64,000 bases of DNA from JAGVDM01 sp964642315 (GTDB lineage Bacteria > Patescibacteriota > Gracilibacteria > Peribacterales > Peribacteraceae), in NCBI GenBank assembly GCA_964642315.1, contig CAZXOG010000001.1:434001-498000 (forward strand), read 5' to 3'. This document shows positions 60,356-64,000 of this stretch, one piece after another. The notes beneath the pieces were generated by a model that saw only the letters and a program-made list of their open reading frames with translations, did no database searches and was not told where the DNA came from. The position numbers and the translations under genes are program-made. Each line of letters begins with the position of its first letter. The stretch's first letter is position 1.

Positions 60356-60970
60356 CTACTGCAAAATTTCTTGAATCCTCATAATTATGCGCATTATCCA
60401 CGGCCAAACATGCGGAAGAGCAATGAGTAGAATAACGAGAACAATCAGCGCATAGACTCTTGGCATAATCTCCTTCCGGAACAGTTGACGGAGTTCCAGC
60501 GCTTCGATGAACCAACGAAAGAAACTGCTACGCGCCTTGAACGCTGGATTAACCCTCCTCATCGTTGCAGCGATTTCACTCGGCCCGATGAGTGTCATAC
60601 CAACACTCATAGCATAGATTCTGGACTGTTTCCCGAAAGGAAGAGTGGAAACGAAAACGCCCTCCGGCGCGTGCTTCTCCTTCATGGAGCCTCCAAGTGC
60701 GCGCACCTGTTCAATTGGCATGTATCCTGCTCGCCCTTTTGTCCAGCTCTTGCACTGTCCAACGACGAAGTTTCCATTATGCCGGGCATAGAGATCTATC
60801 CCGCCATCAGCATGAAACGTTCCATATTTCGGACTGACCTGCACATCGGAGTATCCAAATTCTTTCAGAAGATACTTGGAAAAATACTCAAAGGCAGAAG
60901 GCGACAGATGCCGCACCTCTTCCATAGAACAAATTGCCTTGAATGATCGTTCATCAACAAAAGCTTGCAT
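60356..60970 (-). CDS. Mrr-like nuclease with a C-terminal membrane helix
   Basis: A 204-residue protein. Residues about 20-125 have the fold pattern of Mrr-type restriction endonucleases: HLSPSAFEYFSKYLLKEFGYSDVQ, then GGIDLYARHNGNFVVGQCKSW, with the catalytic D and a QxK in place of the usual ExK. A C-terminal helix (about 178-200, VYALIVLVILLIALPHVW) should anchor it in the membrane. It probably cuts modified or foreign DNA. TATAAT ends 10 bases before the ATG at 60970. It is adjacent to an AT-rich, probably acquired, region. Confidence 0.8.
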   Translation of the reverse strand: MQAFVDERSFKAICSMEEVRHLSPSAFEYFSKYLLKEFGYSDVQVSPKYGTFHADGGIDLYARHNGNFVVGQCKSWTKGRAGYMPIEQVRALGGSMKEKHAPEGVFVSTLPFGKQSRIYAMSVGMTLIGPSEIAATMRRVNPAFKARSSFFRWFIEALELRQLFRKEIMPRVYALIVLVILLIALPHVWPWIMRIIMRIQEILQ

Positions 60971-61239
60971 GCTTGCCCCCATTATACGCACAGTACGATT
61001 ATTTGCTTGGCATCCTCATGTAATCGATTTTGCATGGTAAGGGAGGGGGCGACAGTTACTACCTCTTCAACTTTACCTTTGAACTAAAACGAAGAAGCTT
61101 CCTGCGCCCCGTAGGGCGGTACTACAGCCGGAGGGAAGAGGTCTACGCAGAAGAGATACCCAATGGCAGTTTACCGTACGTTGCTTACGCCGATAGTACT
61201 AAAGCCAAGGGGGAGTTAGTTTCTAGGTGCAGGTGAAAG

Positions 61240-62046
61240 TTATTGGTTATTGCATGTGTTGTGATCTCTGCACCATTTATCCATGGCTTCTTTGCCATAT
61301 TCTTCAAGAATGCACTGCGTATAAACTTTGTTATTGTCGCACTTTGAGACTGAGCAATCAGACCCTGACTTGCAGCTATATGAAATGGTTAAATCACCAA
61401 TTGTAGCTCCCCCGTACCCACCATTGTTTGTAAACGGGATAATGGCAACAGGGAGTACATCTACCGGCTCATCACCACTTATGAAGTTAAAATCTCGCTC
61501 TCCTTGATTTGTCTTAATAAACTCTGTTCCTGTTGTTCCAAGTTTGTCCTGCAAAAGATTTACGGAAATATCAATTGTACTGCCAGCAGTAAACAAGCCA
61601 CCTCTTGCGACTGTTTGAGGAATGTTTAAGCGGGTTGGCGACTCTCTAACACCTCGTACAATTCCTCCTTGGTTTCCAAAGTTCATAATAAGAAAGGCAT
61701 CGGAACTACCTACTTTGCCTCTTACAGAAAGAATTGCCTGTTCAAATGAGCCGTTGAGCAAGATGCGAGGAAACAGAGTCTTATAAACATCAATATCTAA
61801 GGGATTTTTGGGTACTGAATACGCAGCAGATAAAAGCGGAACCTTTGTCAGTGTAATCTGCGACCCCGTTCCATCAATTGGAGTTTCAATAGGAGGGACT
61901 TCTACAACGTCCGGCGGCACAGGCTGACTTGCAGTGTTTAGATACTTTCCTAATGCAAAAATAGCCAAAAAAACTAGCAAAATGGTTCCACCTCCAAGGA
62001 TTAGGCCGAAGATGTCAGAAGCTAAGTTAGGCTTTGGTGGGTTCAT
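61240..62046 (-). CDS. Membrane-anchored protein with cysteine-rich C-terminus, unknown
   Basis: A 268-residue protein: one membrane helix (about 13-33), a Pro/Val linker, and an exterior part with about five Cys in its last 45 residues (YSCKSGSDCSVSKCDNNKVY, then TQCILEEYGK and CRDHNTCNN). The middle has beta-rich text. No family recognised. It is the last gene of an apparent three-gene run with the gene at 62027 and hsdS, overlapping the former by 20 bases. The AT-rich codon use resembles hsdS. Confidence 0.6.
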   Translation of the reverse strand: MNPPKPNLASDIFGLILGGGTILLVFLAIFALGKYLNTASQPVPPDVVEVPPIETPIDGTGSQITLTKVPLLSAAYSVPKNPLDIDVYKTLFPRILLNGSFEQAILSVRGKVGSSDAFLIMNFGNQGGIVRGVRESPTRLNIPQTVARGGLFTAGSTIDISVNLLQDKLGTTGTEFIKTNQGERDFNFISGDEPVDVLPVAIIPFTNNGGYGGATIGDLTISYSCKSGSDCSVSKCDNNKVYTQCILEEYGKEAMDKWCRDHNTCNNQ

Positions 62047-62539
62047 TTAGCGAATGGGGTCTAAAATTGTACCATAGTATCTTTGCGATTTCTTTGAAGA
62101 AGACGCAAAAGATGATCCCAAGATACACAAAAAGTTGAATATATGCGCCCCGCAACGATGATCGGAAGACGTTCCTAGGTGTTGTAGGGCAAAAGAGGTT
62201 CACTATGGCTGCTATCGCTGTTGAAAAAATGAGGCGTATTGAAAGCCAAGGAACAGAAGAGAAGAAGGCATTGAGATTGTTTAGCTGGGTCTGAACAGCA
62301 TTTGGTAGGGAGAAGAAAACAAGAGCAATCTGATCCGTTAAAAGGGTTTCAACTTTCCATGGTAGTAAAAAATAGAAGATGACAACTCCAAGTCCTAAAT
62401 TGAGGTGCTGAACAATGAAACGATTTAGAGAGTTTTTCTTACTGACTCTCCAAAAATACAAAGTACTTTTAAAGTATTTAACCGCAGCTCTATAAGGGCG
62501 GCTATTAAAGCGGCCAGAAGGAAACTCAATATGTATCAC
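62027..62539 (-). CDS. Integral membrane protein, unknown
   Basis: A 170-residue protein with three to four hydrophobic segments (about 48-65, 95-118, 133-155) and a basic N-terminus. No recognised family. It overlaps hsdS by ATGA (62536-62539) and the following gene by 20 bases, so all three should be one transcript. Confidence 0.6.
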   Translation of the reverse strand: MIHIEFPSGRFNSRPYRAAVKYFKSTLYFWRVSKKNSLNRFIVQHLNLGLGVVIFYFLLPWKVETLLTDQIALVFFSLPNAVQTQLNNLNAFFSSVPWLSIRLIFSTAIAAIVNLFCPTTPRNVFRSSLRGAYIQLFVYLGIIFCVFFKEIAKILWYNFRPHSLNEPTKA

Positions 62540-63975
62540 GCCGGTTTCTCAAAAAATGTATTCAGTACCGATGAGGATGCTTGTTCTATTTGTAACTCAA
62601 TTTCCTCAAGTCTTCTCTCGACTCTGTCAGCAATCTCAAAATAAGACTTTATCCTACTTACAATTTCCTTTTGTTCTTCTAGCGGCGGGAGATTTACACA
62701 AACTTCTCTGATAGTTTGCATAGATAAACTGGGCTGAGCAGTCGCCTTAATAAAGGATAAAGCACTTCCTAGACCAACAGGAGATTGAAGATAGAAACAA
62801 ATATAAGGCGCATACACCTCATCTACGTCAATTTTTGCAACATTGGGTGCTAGGTGCCAAGTTCCCTCTGTAGGAGCCAAGCAGACATTCCCAGTACCGG
62901 CACCTATGAAGACCATAAGAACTTCACGTCCATGTAACTGAGAGCGCTCTAAAATATCTGAGGTTCTCTTGGGAATATATTCAATGTTTTCATTAACAAA
63001 TCTCCCCATTTGAACATTCTGTGCTTTTATAATTGGAACTTCTCCTTCTCGTGTAGGCTTAAAGTACTTTGTATACTCAAAGCCAGCTAGTTTGGTCACA
63101 TGAGCTAAAAACCCCAATTTAGTCATTGCCCAAGACTTGGGAATTGGAACGAGCAATTCGGTGTCAATTTTAGGTATCTGCTCACCAAATATCTGACGTG
63201 GCTTTCTTTGCTTTGCTTGCTTAGCTTTTCTGCACTCATCTTCGTATTTTGCTTTTCTTTCGGTACTCATGCGCTTTAAAAGTGCGTCAGCAGTTTCCAC
63301 TTGTGCATTTCTTTTGCGCCAATCTTCTGTCAATTTGCCACTGCAAGCATCTGCCAAAACAGCTTGTCTAAACCGGCGTAGTAGCAGCTTCGCCTTCTCA
63401 ATCCTCTCCCGCGCCCCGCGCACACGTGGCAACATTTCATCAAGCTCTTCAACAATTTTCTTCTGCAAATGCAACGAAACAAGCGGAAAATCAATTTGTC
63501 TGAGCAAGCGTGGTTTTAGGTTGTTTATATTTGTACCAGACGAAAGCTCTCGGACTGCAGTTCTATAAGCATGGGTTCTAAAAAAATGACCAAAATAAGA
63601 TTTATCAACAAGCTCATTGGGTCTTAGCACGCCACAAAATGCACCAAAACTTCCCTTCCAACTTGCTTTGAATTGAGCAGCTTTTCCTACGACTGATTTG
63701 CTGCCACTAGACATCGCTATAACAACATCGCCATTTTGTAATAGCTGCTCTTGTGAAATACAGCCATGATCCACATACATCAAATCTTTAAAATTGAGTT
63801 CCTCTCCGATGTTATTCGCTCTGAGAACTGGGATTGTTTCTTTTCCTTCAAGCAAGGAAGCCTGCTCTTTTTTGTAAGTAACACCCCGAATGTAATTGCA
63901 CACGCTATTCAGCACAGCCGGTGGGTCATCCCTTTTTAGCAATTGCGCCCCTTTTGATGCATTGGAAGATTTCAT
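62536..63975 (-). CDS. hsdS: Type I restriction-modification specificity subunit HsdS
   Basis: A 479-residue HsdS. Two target-recognition domains (about 20-165 and 265-430) are separated by a conserved coiled coil (about 165-225, LQKKIVEELDEMLPRVRGA, then RRFRQAVLADACSGKLTEDWR), and a second coil ends the protein (about 435-470). Each half reads half of a split DNA target. HsdM and HsdR are expected beyond 63975. It is AT-rich relative to the window average. The start lies just 25 bases from the window edge. Confidence 0.9.
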   Translation of the reverse strand: MKSSNASKGAQLLKRDDPPAVLNSVCNYIRGVTYKKEQASLLEGKETIPVLRANNIGEELNFKDLMYVDHGCISQEQLLQNGDVVIAMSSGSKSVVGKAAQFKASWKGSFGAFCGVLRPNELVDKSYFGHFFRTHAYRTAVRELSSGTNINNLKPRLLRQIDFPLVSLHLQKKIVEELDEMLPRVRGARERIEKAKLLLRRFRQAVLADACSGKLTEDWRKRNAQVETADALLKRMSTERKAKYEDECRKAKQAKQRKPRQIFGEQIPKIDTELLVPIPKSWAMTKLGFLAHVTKLAGFEYTKYFKPTREGEVPIIKAQNVQMGRFVNENIEYIPKRTSDILERSQLHGREVLMVFIGAGTGNVCLAPTEGTWHLAPNVAKIDVDEVYAPYICFYLQSPVGLGSALSFIKATAQPSLSMQTIREVCVNLPPLEEQKEIVSRIKSYFEIADRVERRLEEIELQIEQASSSVLNTFFEKPA

Positions 63976-64000
63976 TTATTTAAAGTATTTAGAACACTTC

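Noticed and set aside
61030..61236. 68-codon frame starting TTG between the Mrr-like gene and the AT-rich island
   Set aside because: No promoter, weak start and unusual composition. It could be a remnant of an older gene, but nothing supports a product.
1..64000. Alternative genetic code with UGA as an amino acid
   Set aside because: Many genes end in UGA at family-typical lengths and overlap the next start (for example 172, 5517, 18904, 30876).
1..64000. CRISPR arrays, insertion sequences, rRNA genes
   Set aside because: No regularly spaced repeats, transposase frames or rRNA sequence were seen; the repeats at 53578-53701 are short palindromes without spacers of constant size.

Overview
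The window reads as one stretch of a small, streamlined bacterial genome, moderately GC-rich, with short intergenic gaps, many 4-base or shorter gene overlaps, and UGA used as an ordinary stop (for example the TGATG joint at 170-174). The gene set fits a Patescibacteria/CPR bacterium, most likely in or near Peregrinibacteria/Peribacteria. It has glycolysis and pentose-phosphate enzymes, a pyrophosphate-driven proton pump, peptidoglycan and lipoprotein enzymes, a sortase, several DsbA/thioredoxin-like exported proteins and many short exported proteins of unknown function. That placement is inference from gene content; no rRNA is present to confirm it. Use of UGA as stop argues against Gracilibacteria/SR1.

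Layout. 1-5606: LemA/TPM pair, exported and PKD-domain proteins and a 30-residue membrane peptide. 5614-11461: tsaD, sortase, lgt, rnhB, a MurE-like ligase, a one-domain riboflavin kinase and two small unknown proteins. 11562-17419: tRNA-Ser plus a broken tRNA half, a thioredoxin-like lipoprotein, transketolase, a protein like the RNA polymerase alpha C-terminal domain, a DsbA-like protein and a transaldolase-type aldolase. 17495-24986: gnd, a P-type cation ATPase, tRNA-Ser, rsmH, an FtsL-like protein and a large cysteine-repeat surface protein. 25039-31346: pyruvate kinase, a tyrosine-rich exported protein, an AT-rich GIY-YIG insertion beside tRNA-Arg, then pyrH-frr-purQ-trmH. 31333-39397: clpB, a bactofilin-like membrane protein, a hydrolase, tRNA-Pro and recG. 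39394-45645: an attenuator-like leader, proline-rich proteins, a PilC-N-like protein, lipoprotein, DsbA, an orphan histidine kinase, tRNA-Phe and tRNA-Ala. 45755-60335: obg, dnaK, gap, an FkbM methyltransferase, an endonuclease IV-like protein, a CCA-adding-type enzyme, an HNH-like protein, hppA, a SIMPL protein and a ZIP transporter. 60356-63975: an AT-rich island with an Mrr-like membrane nuclease, two unknown membrane proteins and HsdS.

Regulation that can be read directly: two CIRCE operators (HrcA sites), one before dnaK and one reaching the clpB start codon; a -35/-10 promoter at 39394-39421 followed by a methionine-rich leader peptide and mutually exclusive hairpins ending in an intrinsic terminator; and, throughout the window, a -10 hexamer lying only 6-10 bases before the start codon, which points to widespread leaderless mRNAs.

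How the genes work together: transketolase, the transaldolase-type enzyme, 6-phosphogluconate dehydrogenase, GAPDH and pyruvate kinase are pieces of sugar metabolism. HppA can use the pyrophosphate released by biosynthesis. Lgt, the lipoproteins, sortase, DsbA-like proteins and the cysteine-rich surface protein form an envelope set in which disulfide formation is probably important. ClpB and DnaK form a heat-shock pair under a shared repressor. The end of the window is a horizontally acquired restriction/defence region.
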